Counted from the first letter of the stretch, positions 22,301 to 30,302 are shown. The stretch is 64,000 bases of DNA from Auanema rhodensis (GCA_964057225.1 OZ059895.1:16018001-16082000); one strand, 5' to 3'. A program made the numbers and translations. Notes: generated from the letters alone by a model not told the origin.

Positions 22301-24054
22301 GGGTACTGTGGTAAGAGAATGTAATTGCCAGTTGTGGTGTGGAAGATTGGCTGTTTAAAACAAGAAGATATTTGCTTCGGTATCTCTTTTTGATCGATTA
22401 CAAGGGCTGATTGAGTGGTTGGTAACAGAATAATGCCGTCTCCAATTATCACATCATATTCACTCATGTCGATATAGTTGCATCGATATTCATAAGGCTG
22501 TTTCTCCCATATGATGATTGAGGTATCTGATGCACATTCTCCATGATGCGCTAAGCATCCTTCAGTATTTAGTATTAAATTGGAGATTATAGTTTCATCT
22601 GGCATCCGTGTCATAACCCCTCTTTCGATAACCAATCTGGCTTTCTCTTCACATAGTTCATTATTAAAAGATCGGCCTGGCGAGAAGGAAGGCTCGTCAG
22701 TTGCATATGTTATGCTGTCGATCTTCTTTAATTCACTCCAATTCCATCTTCTATCTCTCACTGCCAGTCTGCATTCTGCAGCTGGTATCTTTTCAATTCT
22801 CGCTATCGTTGTATTGGTATCTCTAAGGAACAAAAGGTCTCTGATACACATTTTATGAATTTCTTTGGAGCATCTCCATGCATCCCATTCATGTGCCGTT
22901 TGATTCCTTGTATAAAGATGAACTTTTGTTCGTAAGATATGCTTTATTGGTGGTAATAAGCATTTTCGGAGAGATGGGGGACGGAGAAGGGCTCCTCCAG
23001 TAGCTTTAGTACATAGCTGGTATGCTTCAGCTGTTGTAACCAGTGATAAGATTACTGATAAAGCTACGGCTAAAGTCAAAGGAGATATCAGAGTCAAATT
23101 ATTGACTCTTGAGCCTCTACCTCTGCCTCTATTGTTGTTATTTCCCCTAAAGGTACTGTTATTTCTCTGTCTATTATTGCTCATTTCTTGATTTTGTGAT
23201 GCATTATGGCTTCTTTGATACCCATTTTGATTTTGATTCTGATAATTTCGACCGCGGTCACCAAAATTGCGGTTCCTAGCAAATGGGTTTTGGAAATTCC
23301 AGCCTTTTTGATTTTTTGAAAATTTATGATAATTTTGATTGTTTTGAAAGTTTGGATGATAATTGTTATAATTATTATAATTTTGATAATTTTTATTATT
23401 AAAAGATTGATAACCTCTTGCCATACCTCTCCCACCATTGTTTCTGCGCGGGGGGAAAGTTCTTTCAATTGCGTTAACCAATAGCGCCTGAGGGTCTGCT
23501 ACTTGGTTTGCAATTGATTCCTCCCAGCGAGCACTATCAACAGCCTCAGCAAAAGTTTTGGGTTTTGCTCGAATTACCCCTGGGCGTATCGTATTTTTCA
23601 AGCCTCTCAAAAATGTGGACCTCAGAATGTGATCTTTATGAGTATCACTATTAGAGAAAGCATTTAAGCTGAGGTTTCTTAACGTTTGTGCAAAACCATC
23701 AATTGATAAATCGCCTTGAGTGCTGTTTTGAAGTGTGATAAGGGCAGGGTCTTGATTGTATTCGGGACACAGCTTGGATGTTAACTCTTCTATTAGGGTA
23801 ACCCAAGGTCCAGCTGTTCTGACCTTGTCAGGTAGCTCTAAATAAGCTTCCTCTGCTCTGTCATTTTTCAATAGTAATGGTAAAATAGTTAGTCTTTCGG
23901 GCATCACTAAGCCTAAGGCGTTAGAAAAGGTATTAAACTTTGCCACGAAATCTCTAAAGTTACGACTTCCGTCGTATATGGGGCAATAAGGTGAGCTTAA
24001 TGCGTGCGCAATGGTAGATTTACCAGCTCCCGGAAGACGTGGTGTCTCCGTCAT
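16348..24054 (-). CDS. Gag-Env-Pol polyprotein of a Ty3/gypsy-type element (2568 residues)
   Basis: The start is the ATG at 24054-24052. Residues 1-200 are Gag capsid-like (PYCPIYDGSRNF, KTFAEAVDSARWEESI). Residues 200-318 are an Asn/Gly/Arg-rich basic nucleic-acid-binding tail with RGRGRG and no CCHC zinc knuckle. Residues 319-344 are a hydrophobic signal-like segment. Residues 345-1250 form a Cys- and sequon-containing ectodomain with a KRDKR furin-like site (604-608), a Thr-rich mucin-like stretch (905-957) and RKQR (964-967). Residues 1251-1277 are a transmembrane segment, with a PPSY late-domain motif at 1295-1298 and a second hydrophobic stretch at 1321-1340. Protease has WDSG (1361-1364). 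RT has YLDD (1802-1805). RNase H has candidate catalytic residues D1951, E1997 and D2022. Integrase has an HHCC zinc finger (H2168, H2176, C2206, C2209) and D2240, D2300, E2336. An acidic tail ends at 2568. All catalytic residues are present. The env between gag and pol is highly unusual. Confidence 0.95.
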   Translation of the reverse strand: MTETPRLPGAGKSTIAHALSSPYCPIYDGSRNFRDFVAKFNTFSNALGLVMPERLTILPLLLKNDRAEEAYLELPDKVRTAGPWVTLIEELTSKLCPEYNQDPALITLQNSTQGDLSIDGFAQTLRNLSLNAFSNSDTHKDHILRSTFLRGLKNTIRPGVIRAKPKTFAEAVDSARWEESIANQVADPQALLVNAIERTFPPRRNNGGRGMARGYQSFNNKNYQNYNNYNNYHPNFQNNQNYHKFSKNQKGWNFQNPFARNRNFGDRGRNYQNQNQNGYQRSHNASQNQEMSNNRQRNNSTFRGNNNNRGRGRGSRVNNLTLISPLTLAVALSVILSLVTTAEAYQLCTKATGGALLRPPSLRKCLLPPIKHILRTKVHLYTRNQTAHEWDAWRCSKEIHKMCIRDLLFLRDTNTTIARIEKIPAAECRLAVRDRRWNWSELKKIDSITYATDEPSFSPGRSFNNELCEEKARLVIERGVMTRMPDETIISNLILNTEGCLAHHGECASDTSIIIWEKQPYEYRCNYIDMSEYDVIIGDGIILLPTTQSALVIDQKEIPKQISSCFKQPIFHTTTGNYILLPQYPNDTNIHVLIEREYKKLPAKRDKRAIAECTVELNKEWIQKQEDFETLILNICPYPFLRPVMSNPGIYQIIPLIKARRAVNPSYSIIDWVSAHPEKFYFFLRSPVSDKSIQRFLQTYEIHDPEEAILYFLAQKELAATTRGAIRYLTSQQLLEQIGDRLTAHEFDEKLLEKDGSYRERAESIAMELAYTPVIFENNLSVPSRQEVLKSFVNMPPIRPTLTTDNADERIVLRNTLYLYHNLMTLRVIRPNKTAAAVDDEKFRQLTINVPDTNKLYRDKDSNYGISIGPHPRIQNPSADTRQLLIKTFLPLLEDIETPPYLTRRLSLTTTTDKPASLVQETTKSHTTRIPTTTTVETTTAAITTTLSPTTLATVTDTASRILRKQRTSSPPVETREIQAQATYTASKVNNEIQFNLNVSRRIAQDHLQYTTTLIQEELQKHFMESYESICEIQNRYLELWRSILHIEPTIAMRTILGREDIAARFVGSDIVHVRICLPLQPKAVYHNHKINDTCYLETPVITEDERLYFAAPGSRDLLTHGKEIDCEHVPTDVYYQNGEWININGSVEVKPISLFDKAQYHQLTPLKFTGANLYTNLSLRVYSMSTAIAYGASLASIRQNHVLHTIHNDPKITSAFNLLKKGSDYISKAAEFTTSAWTSVKQFLIGSIERTLIFIGSMVTIAAVLIILFVVAKFWFFRATPLTVMHVHEIDNEPPSYEETLELVSRPDQQMPDNIMKQYYPALVTFIPIAIPFVASIVSAETKLPLVYISVEDKLILALWDSGSSVSYVRLSTLKYLNMAENVKKRHLVAMAANKSTFTFYGKINLVIEIAGYEIEHTFLVSNDHDCPAPALIGLDFMKALDSENIDVSLKPSKKRLEIGNNAIPLIGNESIKHTEITVNIINLRTKTLKPDEEAPIPIKTDKPLESNEVVVLGDSGSALKSLYPTAFRDTSGVYVMFRNDTDETIAMEANSVIGQAIIGKIPACEPFKHKPILPYVPPEADWESKLPYFPRDFIKDLDLENADLTKEEKHELTKIIESHREAFLNEDRKIGLFKGPIEHTIPLRTDMDMPKPRITRIPLGKQEEIEKQVKEMLEQGIIEPSTSLFNSPVVLVKKKDDTYRFVTDFRALNNVTRKQTYVIPSISDIVDLAAGAQFFSNFDLVSGFFQISLRKSDRPLTAFTTTSGTYQYKRMPMGLCGAPHTFQTAVRYLQSKCSCKLFVYLDDLLVISDTREQHLKDIDDLLQAVEELGMKIKLKKCAFAQPEVKFLGLIVGCQGIKPDPQKVAAIQDYPAPKNATGVRAFLGMVGFFRKFMKDFARIASPLYDLTKADTEFKWENKHKEALDLLKRSLIQAPVLSPPKSDRLFIVESDGSNIAIGAVLLQPEDPKQPLKNLHPIAFASRKLVKAERNYAPIEIEALGLVYALNQFRTYILGTHTICITDHRPLTSLMTRRDLFGRLAKFQLVIQEYDIEIKYRAGQLNKVCDALSRYIGEEANDAKPETKKTKMEEIHINAINTPTIKEIQLNTPWIKRTIAEIEYRAQKNMTANDRYCVINDLLYTKPTDKKPQPAIVIPQEHPIIEEIIKVFHEDPTIAAHQGIIKTKEAILRRFYWTNMQNDITIFIKNCIKCAQRKKDPHSMTVQPIGHFEIPSKPFERVHMDVMGPFPPSKRNCTYVITMQDAFTKWSTTIAVPQITTEITIDRFLRHFVYIFGPPHRLITDRGSNFVSKKFEEMCTKLGIKHEPTLPHQKNSNGQVERLHRTLEEGLTHYLKEDLSDWDTVLPKITFAINNIQHATTGIAPYIALFGKECRMSMDAELPETITKIQEISEELLQRRPDMDKRDEIIKNRIAKNQENAKKKKDRTQRAHHRDIQPGDMVMTTIKSHQIGQKLRKSYDGPYEVINVEGSKVQIRNSSGKLQDIHKDNLKIFSPASQNISYNTRARFRESQAEEDSDIEIIEVINRNNKDSIDTEPEDENEDEIWLPRNEEE
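20155..23100 (-). other. Envelope-like glycoprotein module inside the polyprotein (residues about 319-1300)
   Basis: This stretch has the outline of a type I viral glycoprotein: signal-like hydrophobic start, roughly 900-residue ectodomain with several N-glycosylation sequons (for example NQT, NTT, NWS, NGS, NLS), two basic cleavage-like sites, a Thr-rich linker, one strong membrane anchor and a short tail with PPSYEE. It lies in frame between the Gag tail and the protease. I do not recognise its family. Possible sources include chuvirus-like or other negative-strand glycoproteins or a gypsy env, but no diagnostic motif is visible. Confidence 0.7.
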
Positions 24055-24119
24055 GGTTGGTATATCCTCAGGGTATGTGCGAGATGACGTAATCCCTTTA
24101 CTGCCTGAGCTTCTCGCCG

Positions 24120-25052
24120 TTAAATTCTTACCTCCCTTTTTCGAGTTACCAGATGTTGGATAACTAATGGTAGGGGCGGCTGAGGAGAACCGCTTCCCTG
24201 GGAGTTTGATAATTCGACTCGTTGCCTGAGGCGTCGAATGTATTGATACGCTTGAGCTGGGTATAGCGCTATCTGACTTATTAAGGGTTGGGTTGGAGGA
24301 TACGTGAAGAGAGTTATCACTTGTTCTGTTGTTACCTCCCCTGGAGACAAATTCAAAACTTTTATTAAGCGAGCTGTTAAAGATTTCTTACTTTTGAACT
24401 TATCAGTAGTTAGTGATAAGGGCAAAACTTCGGTAATTTCCTGATTTGGTTCTACAGGATTATTAGAGGTTGAGCGCCTACGCGGTGTATTAGTTTTTCT
24501 TTTATTAATTTTTTTAGAATCAAGCTTTTTCGAATCAAGCTTATCAGTGATAACTGATAAGGGTGATTTGCGAATAGTGAGAGATGAGGTTTTATTAAGT
24601 TGTGAGTTTTCTATCGGAGTGGAAAATGCCTGCGGTGTTAGAGTTAGTTCAAAAGAAGATGCAAGATCGTTATCAGTATTAACTGATAAAGTTGATAAGT
24701 TTAGGTGGGGAGTGGCTGGTGAAGTATTAGAGGTTATTTGTTTTGGTTTTTGAATTTTTTGAATCTTTTTATTACTTTTAAAAGAGTGTACCTTTGGAGT
24801 TGAAGCTGAAGTTTGAATATTGTAGTCCTGAATATAGAAATCAGGGTCCTCCTCGGTGTTGTCCGGAGGTGAATACGTGCCTTCTCGAGGAATGAAGGTT
24901 TTCTCGACTTTGGGTTTTACCTCTTGTTCAGGCTCTTCAATCTGAACACTGAGGAGTCGAGTGCGGCTTCTGGTTCGACTGGCGACTGCGATGTCGTCAC
25001 TGGACTCAGAAGGGTATAGAGCAGGGACGGCCGAAGAGTATCTTCGTGCCAC
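24120..25052 (-). CDS. Upstream open frame of the gypsy element, no methionine, function unknown
   Basis: An open frame of about 310 codons between the leader and gag, rich in Ser, Thr, Pro and Lys, with basic clusters such as RTRSRTR and KINKRKTNTPRRR. No codon in it is ATG, and the open frame extends upstream to a TGA near 25118, still without ATG; the end given here is a GTG. The last codons overlap a consensus splice donor (GGGAG/GTAAGAATTT on the minus strand, near 24130), then TAA at 24122-24120. The polyprotein frame is -1 relative to it and is also open across the junction. It may therefore be an internal exon spliced to a downstream exon, or reached by frameshifting or non-AUG initiation. 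A decayed counterpart lies at about 38954-39272, so the module belongs to the element family. Confidence 0.6.
   Translation of the reverse strand: MARRYSSAVPALYPSESSDDIAVASRTRSRTRLLSVQIEEPEQEVKPKVEKTFIPREGTYSPPDNTEEDPDFYIQDYNIQTSASTPKVHSFKSNKKIQKIQKPKQITSNTSPATPHLNLSTLSVNTDNDLASSFELTLTPQAFSTPIENSQLNKTSSLTIRKSPLSVITDKLDSKKLDSKKINKRKTNTPRRRSTSNNPVEPNQEITEVLPLSLTTDKFKSKKSLTARLIKVLNLSPGEVTTEQVITLFTYPPTQPLISQIALYPAQAYQYIRRLRQRVELSNSQGSGSPQPPLPLVIQHLVTRKREVRI
24123..24138 (-). promoter_or_regulatory. Candidate 5' splice site at the end of the upstream frame
   Basis: The minus strand reads GGGAGGTAAGAATTT, close to the best possible match to the U1 5' end. A donor here could feed a subgenomic, env-type mRNA or fuse the upstream frame to a later exon. 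No acceptor is assigned. Confidence 0.45.
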
Positions 25053-25472
25053 TTTGGAATCACTCTTGGTTTGGAAAAACCGCGAGTGTTTCGTTATATG
25101 GGGGATGTTGACGTTGAATGAGTGACAAGAAATTCAGGTCGGTTATAGGGAAAAGTAAGAAAAGTTTGAAGATTGAGACGTGGCGTCTTTCGCCGAGAAT
25201 CGTTATTAGATGAGAAAGAGTTTTAAAATCTTGGCCTGAGATCTGGCTCCGCCTATCTACCGTATTCTCTTTTCTTTATTCTTTTTCACAGATGTTCATC
25301 AATTATAAATTTTGTTGGTCTTCGCTCTTTCCAGCCTCAATCTTAATACTTTACTCTAATTGAATTCTTGAAAATATGAGAGAGATTTTCAGTCGTTTTA
25401 TGTCCCCTTTTTATGCATAAGATTCTTTATATTTGTAGAGCTGAAGAAGAAAGAAAAAAAAATAATCAAAGA
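25053..25472. other. Leader region between the upstream frame and the antisense gene
   Basis: About 420 bases likely to hold the promoter or 5' exon of the antisense gene. Plus-strand acceptor-like sites are CTTTTTCACAG before ATGTTC at about 25290, GAGATTTTCAG near 25391 and TTATATTTGTAG near 25438. No long frame is present. Confidence 0.4.
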
Positions 25473-26013
25473 ATGGCTTATGAAGGTCTATCGGGAATGA
25501 CTTTTGTCTTGAGAAAGCTGTACGCTGACCTCGTCTTGTATGATCAAGACGAAGTGTTAGCTTATAGGCCTCACCCAGACATGATTAAGATGGTTGGTTA
25601 AAGCAAAGAAACATGTTATATTAATAATAAAAAAAAAATTTTAGTTTATCGAGGATTTAAAAATGCATTATCTGGGGAGGGGATTAGTGAATTTCTCCCT
25701 AATGCAAGAAATAGCGGATGAGGTTGCAGCTATTGGGCGATGGTGCCTCACCGATTTGTGCGCGCATTGGTATGAAAACCCCAATTTAATCGCATCCCCT
25801 TGGAATTGGTATGAGCATAAGCCTCATGATTTTTATGATTATATGTCTAAAATTTTGTTTAAAATTTATTTGTTTTATGAACAGTCTCCTATGGGCTTAT
25901 TGCTAAGGACCTCTGCGGATTCAGAGTATTCGCAGTATTTAGAGCCTAGCAATGAGCCCATCTCACAGCCTATAGAATTTGTGAGACAGTTGCATTTTAA
26001 ATGGGGCTTTTAA
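25473..26013 (+). CDS. Intron-containing small gene antisense to the gypsy element, unknown function
   Basis: Runs opposite to the element's own genes, within its leader. Exon 1 is open from the ATG at 25473 (an in-frame ATG at 25413 is also possible) to 25592. A donor GTTGGT at 25593 and the acceptor AATTTTAG ending at 25644 define a 52-base intron of host-like size. Joining in phase 0 continues the open frame through exon 2 to TAA at 26013, about 162 residues in all. AATAAA lies at 26030, 17 bases after the stop. The product is rich in Trp and Tyr (for example IGRWCLTDLCAHWYENPN and SPWNWYEHKP) with no clear signal peptide or membrane segment. I recognise no family. The paired splice sites, preserved phase and poly(A) signal argue for a real gene, either element-encoded or captured. 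Confidence 0.6.
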
Positions 26014-26029
26014 CAATTGTTTTATATAT

Positions 26030-26035
26030 AATAAA
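26030..26035 (+). terminator. Poly(A) signal AATAAA of the antisense gene
   Basis: 17 bases downstream of the stop at 26013, on the plus strand and opposite to the element's coding direction. Confidence 0.6.
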
Positions 26036-26976
26036 TACTTAATTTCACTCATTTGTTCTCTCTCTCTCTTTTTTTTTTCATAACACAAACTTTGGTCGAG
26101 CTTATTAATAAAGAAGGAGTGCGTGCGCCTTGGGAAAATGGCTCATGTGCACGTTGATTATTAAAAGCCGTGGGCGATTCTTTTCCGGAATGATTTTGGC
26201 ATGCTAATGAGATTCCGAGAATATTTAAAAAGATTGCTCATTTTACTAATGGACTGAGACCAAAGCTCGTTTATAAAACGCAATTTTTTTCTTTAAACCA
26301 TTTTACTAATTTATAGAATATTACAATATGAAGACTACGGTAGGTGTGTGGGAATATCTTATGATGTTAGCAACAAAAATGAGCTGAGGAAGGTGACACA
26401 TTCTACGGAGAAGAAAACATCCGTAGCCCATGTGCTTTCGCCAAAATGACCTGACAGGCAACAAAATTTGTGCCAGGATTTTTCGTACTAGTGTGGTCTA
26501 TTCTCACAATCAAAAAAAAAAATAAAAACCGAATAACGGCTCCCGCAAAAATATTTAGTTAGCATGCTCTTTTACGCCTGAATTTAACTTTCAAATCTCT
26601 AGTCCTGACCACAATAAAATATTAAACTTTGTGCGCTTTCAAAATTTCATTCTAACTCCTCGTTGCCAAATAATAATGTAATCAAAATTTCGTTTGGTGA
26701 AATTGTCCCCTATTTCGATCCAAACGTCCTCAAAAAAAAATGCAAGAGAAGCGGTGCAGGATACGGTATTATAAGGGTGGACACTCAGACGGTTTTATGA
26801 GTGGGGACAGCGGGTGAAATTTCAAAATTATATAGTCCTAGCTCTCTAAAAGAGAGATCCCTTGTACCTGCACCTTATACAAGTTGGCGCCCTCATTATG
26901 TTGCTAACCGTGGAGGAAGTTTTAATTTAGATATCAAAATATGGACTTTTTATGCGAGTTTTTGCGACAAAAATGA
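26036..26976. other. 5' leader of the gypsy element, non-coding
   Basis: About 940 bases between the antisense gene and the primer-binding site. No supported frame. It presumably holds element leader and packaging sequence. Confidence 0.5.
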
Positions 26977-26995
26977 GTTCGAGGTGGAACCTCCA
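26977..26995 (-). promoter_or_regulatory. Putative primer-binding site
   Basis: Immediately inside the 5' LTR the minus strand reads TGGAGGTTCCACC. It begins with the TGG expected opposite a tRNA CCA end. Which tRNA primes is not determined, and the match may be only about 10-13 bases. Confidence 0.55.
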
Positions 26996-27361
26996 CGTTC
27001 CATTATGCTCCTACGTATATTGAACAGACCATTGTAGTCTGCTCAACTACGCGTATAGTATTCCATAAGTGTAGCGGTATGGAAACAGAGCATAAGGATT
27101 ACATAAGATAAGGAAATATATAGGTTTATTATACACAATACAATATCATTACAATACAATAACACAAGGATAAAGTAAACTACATTTACAAGACAAAGAC
27201 TAATATATAAGATTAACTAAGTTAGATGCAAACCGTCCATGGGCTTGCAAAGGGGCGAACTCCCGAATAGGGGCATGAGGGAAGGCGGTGCCATTCCTCA
27301 TTCCTCTAGTCGGTCTGGCTCTAACCCTGCAGTTACATATATAGAGTCTCCGAATGGAACG
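26996..27361 (-). repeat. 5' LTR of the gypsy element (366 bases)
   Basis: Partner of the LTR at 15283-15648. It carries CTCTATATATG near its minus-strand start, a possible TATA region, and AATAAA further on (plus-strand TTTATT at 27125-27130). Confidence 0.95.
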
Positions 27362-27365
27362 GTAT
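27361..27365. repeat. Target-site duplication, right copy
   Basis: Matches 15278-15282; the array unit resumes directly with GGCCTGTTAG. Confidence 0.85.
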
Positions 27366-27394
27366 GGCCTGTTAGACTCATTGAGTTGACCATT

Positions 27395-27555
27395 AAACTT
27401 ACCTGGCTGGGAGCTGCCCGCGATCATCAAGGCGGGCTCTCTACGAAGAGGCCTGATCATTGCACTTTTCGATTGGGCTGACCTGTATGGCAATCTCGAG
27501 TTGAGATTCGCCAACAGCTAAATTTTTGCGTTTGGGGATGCGTTCGCGCGTCCCT
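27395..27555 (+). ncRNA. U1 snRNA, array copy 10, promoter cut by retroelement
   Basis: The RNA sequence is intact, but only 33 bases of its native upstream region remain before the retroelement LTR ends at 27361. It may therefore be silent or driven by LTR sequence. Confidence 0.93.
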
Positions 27556-27797
27556 TACAATCTCGAGTATTAATTTCACGCTTGGTAATCAGAATATCGT
27601 GAGAGTTTCACGTGAAATCCACGTACATCCACACGCTCACTTCATTTTTGAATTATAATAGCACTTGACCGGTTGTTCTTCATGTTATAAAATTACTTCT
27701 ATACTACAATTTTTCTTTTCAGGAAATTGTGATCATTGAAGCCAAGGGAGAGACTTAGAATCGTAACGTTGGTATTCTGATAACGTGTAGTCTCATA

Positions 27798-27869
27798 TCC
27801 TCGGTAGTATAGTGGTGAGTATCCGCGTCTGTCACATGCGAGACCCGGGTTCAATTCCCGGCCGGGGAG
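27798..27869 (+). tRNA. tRNA-Asp(GTC), array copy 10
   Basis: Canonical; first tRNA after the first retroelement. Confidence 0.97.
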
Positions 27870-28121
27870 AATGTTTTACACCTGTTCAGTATGTTTTCTT
27901 CCAGGTAATGCCCTGAGGGTTAAATTATCCGTAAATGTATTGTTTCATTGGCTAAATAGTTGTGAACGGGATGGTCGCCAATACTTTCGGGTTCTTCCCG
28001 CTTGAGTTGCAATTAAAACCTGATCGAATGTTTTTCCTCAAGATTCAGAAATTGAATAAAGTGAAACCCATATGAGATACCAAACAAGGTATGGCCTGTT
28101 AGACTCATTGAGTTGACCATT

Positions 28122-28282
28122 AAACTTACCTGGCTGGGAGCTGCCCGCGATCATCAAGGCGGGCTCTCTACGAAGAGGCCTGATCATTGCACTTTTCGAT
28201 TGGGCTGACTTGTATGGCAATCTCGAGTTGAGATTCGCCAACAGCTAAATTTTTGCGTTTGGGGATGCGTTCGCGCGTCCCT
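28122..28282 (+). ncRNA. U1 snRNA, array copy 11
   Basis: Carries a C to T change in GCTGACTTGTATGG, downstream of stem-loop II. Confidence 0.93.
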
Positions 28283-28524
28283 TACAATCTCGAGTATTAA
28301 TTTCACGCTTGGTAATCAGAATATCGTGAGAGTTTCACGTGAAATCCACGTACATCCACACGCTCACTTCATTTTTGAATTATAATAGCACTTGACCGGT
28401 TGTTCTTCATGTTATAAAATTACTTCTATACTACAATTTTTCTTTTCAGGAAATTGTGATCATTGAAGCCAAGGGAGAGACTTAGAATCGTAACGTTGGT
28501 ATTCTGATAACGTGTAGTCTCATA

Positions 28525-28596
28525 TCCTCGGTAGTATAGTGGTGAGTATCCGCGTCTGTCACATGCGAGACCCGGGTTCAATTCCCGGCCGGGGAG
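28525..28596 (+). tRNA. tRNA-Asp(GTC), array copy 11
   Basis: Canonical sequence. Confidence 0.97.
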
Positions 28597-28848
28597 AATG
28601 TTTTACACCTGTTCAGTATGTTTTCTTCCAGGTAATGCCCTGAGGGTTAAATTATCCGTAAATGTATTGTTTCATTGGCTAAATAGTTGTGAACGGGATG
28701 GTCGCCAATACTTTCGGGTTCTTCCCGCTTGAGTTGCAATTAAAACCTGATCGAATGTTTTTCCTCAAGATTCAGAAATTGAATAAAGTGAAACCCATAT
28801 GAGATACCAAACAAGGTATGGCCTGTTAGACTCATTGAGTTGACCATT

Positions 28849-29009
28849 AAACTTACCTGGCTGGGAGCTGCCCGCGATCATCAAGGCGGGCTCTCTACGA
28901 AGAGGCCTGATCATTGCACTTTTCGATTGGGCTGACTTGTATGGCAATCTCGAGTTGAGATTCGCCAACAGCTAAATTTTTGCGTTTGGGGATGCGTTCG
29001 CGCGTCCCT
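28849..29009 (+). ncRNA. U1 snRNA, array copy 12
   Basis: Same GACTTG variant as copy 11, so the two are recent duplicates. Confidence 0.93.
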
Positions 29010-29251
29010 TACAATCTCGAGTATTAATTTCACGCTTGGTAATCAGAATATCGTGAGAGTTTCACGTGAAATCCACGTACATCCACACGCTCACTTCATT
29101 TTTGAATTATAATAGCACTTGACCGGTTGTTCTTCATGTTATAAAATTACTTCTATACTACAATTTTTCTTTTCAGGAAATTGTGATCATTGAAGCCAAG
29201 GGAGAGACTTAGAATCGTAACGTTGGTATTCTGATAACGTGTAGTCTCATA

Positions 29252-29323
29252 TCCTCGGTAGTATAGTGGTGAGTATCCGCGTCTGTCACATGCGAGACCC
29301 GGGTTCAATTCCCGGCCGGGGAG
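29252..29323 (+). tRNA. tRNA-Asp(GTC), array copy 12
   Basis: Canonical sequence. Confidence 0.97.
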
Positions 29324-29575
29324 AATGTTTTACACCTGTTCAGTATGTTTTCTTCCAGGTAATGCCCTGAGGGTTAAATTATCCGTAAATGTATTGTTTC
29401 ATTGGCTAAATAGTTGTGAACGGGATGGTCGCCAATACTTTCGGGTTCTTCCCGCTTGAGTTGCAATTAAAACCTGATCGAATGTTTTTCCTCAAGATTC
29501 AGAAATTGAATAAAGTGAAACCCATATGAGATACCAAACAAGGTATGGCCTGTTAGACTCATTGAGTTGACCAAT

Positions 29576-29736
29576 AAACTTACCTGGCTGGGAGCTGCCC
29601 GCGATCATCAAGGCGGGCTCTCTACGAAGAGGCCTGATCATTGCACTTTTCGATTGGGCTGACCTGTATGGCAATCTCGAGTTGAGATTCGCCAACAGCT
29701 AAATTTTTGCGTTTGGGGATGCGTTCGCGCGTCCCT
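29576..29736 (+). ncRNA. U1 snRNA, array copy 13
   Basis: Motifs intact; CTGAAGTATAAA spacer allele. Confidence 0.94.
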
Positions 29737-29978
29737 TACAATCTGAAGTATAAATTTCATGCTTGGTAATCAGAATATCGTGAGAGTTTCACGTGAAATC
29801 CACGTACATCCACACGCTCACTTCATTTTTGAATTATAATAGCACTTGACCGGTTGTTCTTCATGTTATAAAATTACTTCTATACTACAATTTTTCTTTT
29901 CAGGAAATTGTGATCATTGAAGCCAAGGGAGAGACTTAGAATCGTAACGTTGGTATTCTGATAACGTGTAGTCTCATA

Positions 29979-30050
29979 TCCTCGGTAGTATAGTGGTGAG
30001 TATCCGCGTCTGTCACATGCGAGACCCGGGTTCAATTCCCGGCCGGGGAG
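29979..30050 (+). tRNA. tRNA-Asp(GTC), array copy 13
   Basis: Canonical sequence. Confidence 0.97.
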
Positions 30051-30302
30051 AATGTTTTACACCTGTTCAGTATGTTTTCTTCCAGGTAATGCCCTGAGGG
30101 TTAAATTATCCGTAAATGTATTGTTTCATTGGCTAAATAGTTGTGAACGGGATGGTCGCCAATACTTTCGGGTTCTTCCCGCTTGAGTTGCAATTAAAAC
30201 CTGATCGAATGTTTTTCCTCAAGATTCAGAAATTGAATAAAGTGAAACCCATATGAGATACCAAACAAGGTATGGCCTGTTAGACTCATTGAGTTGACCA
30301 AT

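Larger units (their letters stand above)
15283..27361 (-). mobile_element. Intact Ty3/gypsy-type LTR retroelement with envelope-like module
   Basis: A 12,079-base element coding on the minus strand. In its own direction it has a 5' LTR (26996-27361), a primer-binding site, a leader of about 2 kb holding an antisense gene, a methionine-less upstream frame, a 2568-residue gag-env-pol polyprotein, a polypurine tract and a 3' LTR (15283-15648). The two 366-base LTRs look identical and no stop interrupts the polyprotein, so insertion is recent. The domain order protease, RT, RNase H, integrase assigns it to Ty3/gypsy. It sits inside a U1/tRNA-Asp array unit and is flanked by a GTAT or GGTAT duplication. 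With an envelope-like module it could be a retrovirus-like (errantivirus-style) element, but infectivity cannot be judged here. Confidence 0.95.

Noticed and set aside
24010..24054. PGAGKST near the Gag N-terminus as a Walker A nucleotide-binding loop
   Set aside because: The first glycine of GxxxxGK[ST] is missing, no Walker B follows, and the related broken gag has no such motif here.
26881..26892. AAGTTGGCGCCC on the plus strand as a retroviral primer-binding site
   Set aside because: It resembles PBS sequences but lies on the wrong strand for this element, is not next to an LTR edge, and no plus-strand gag-pol follows.
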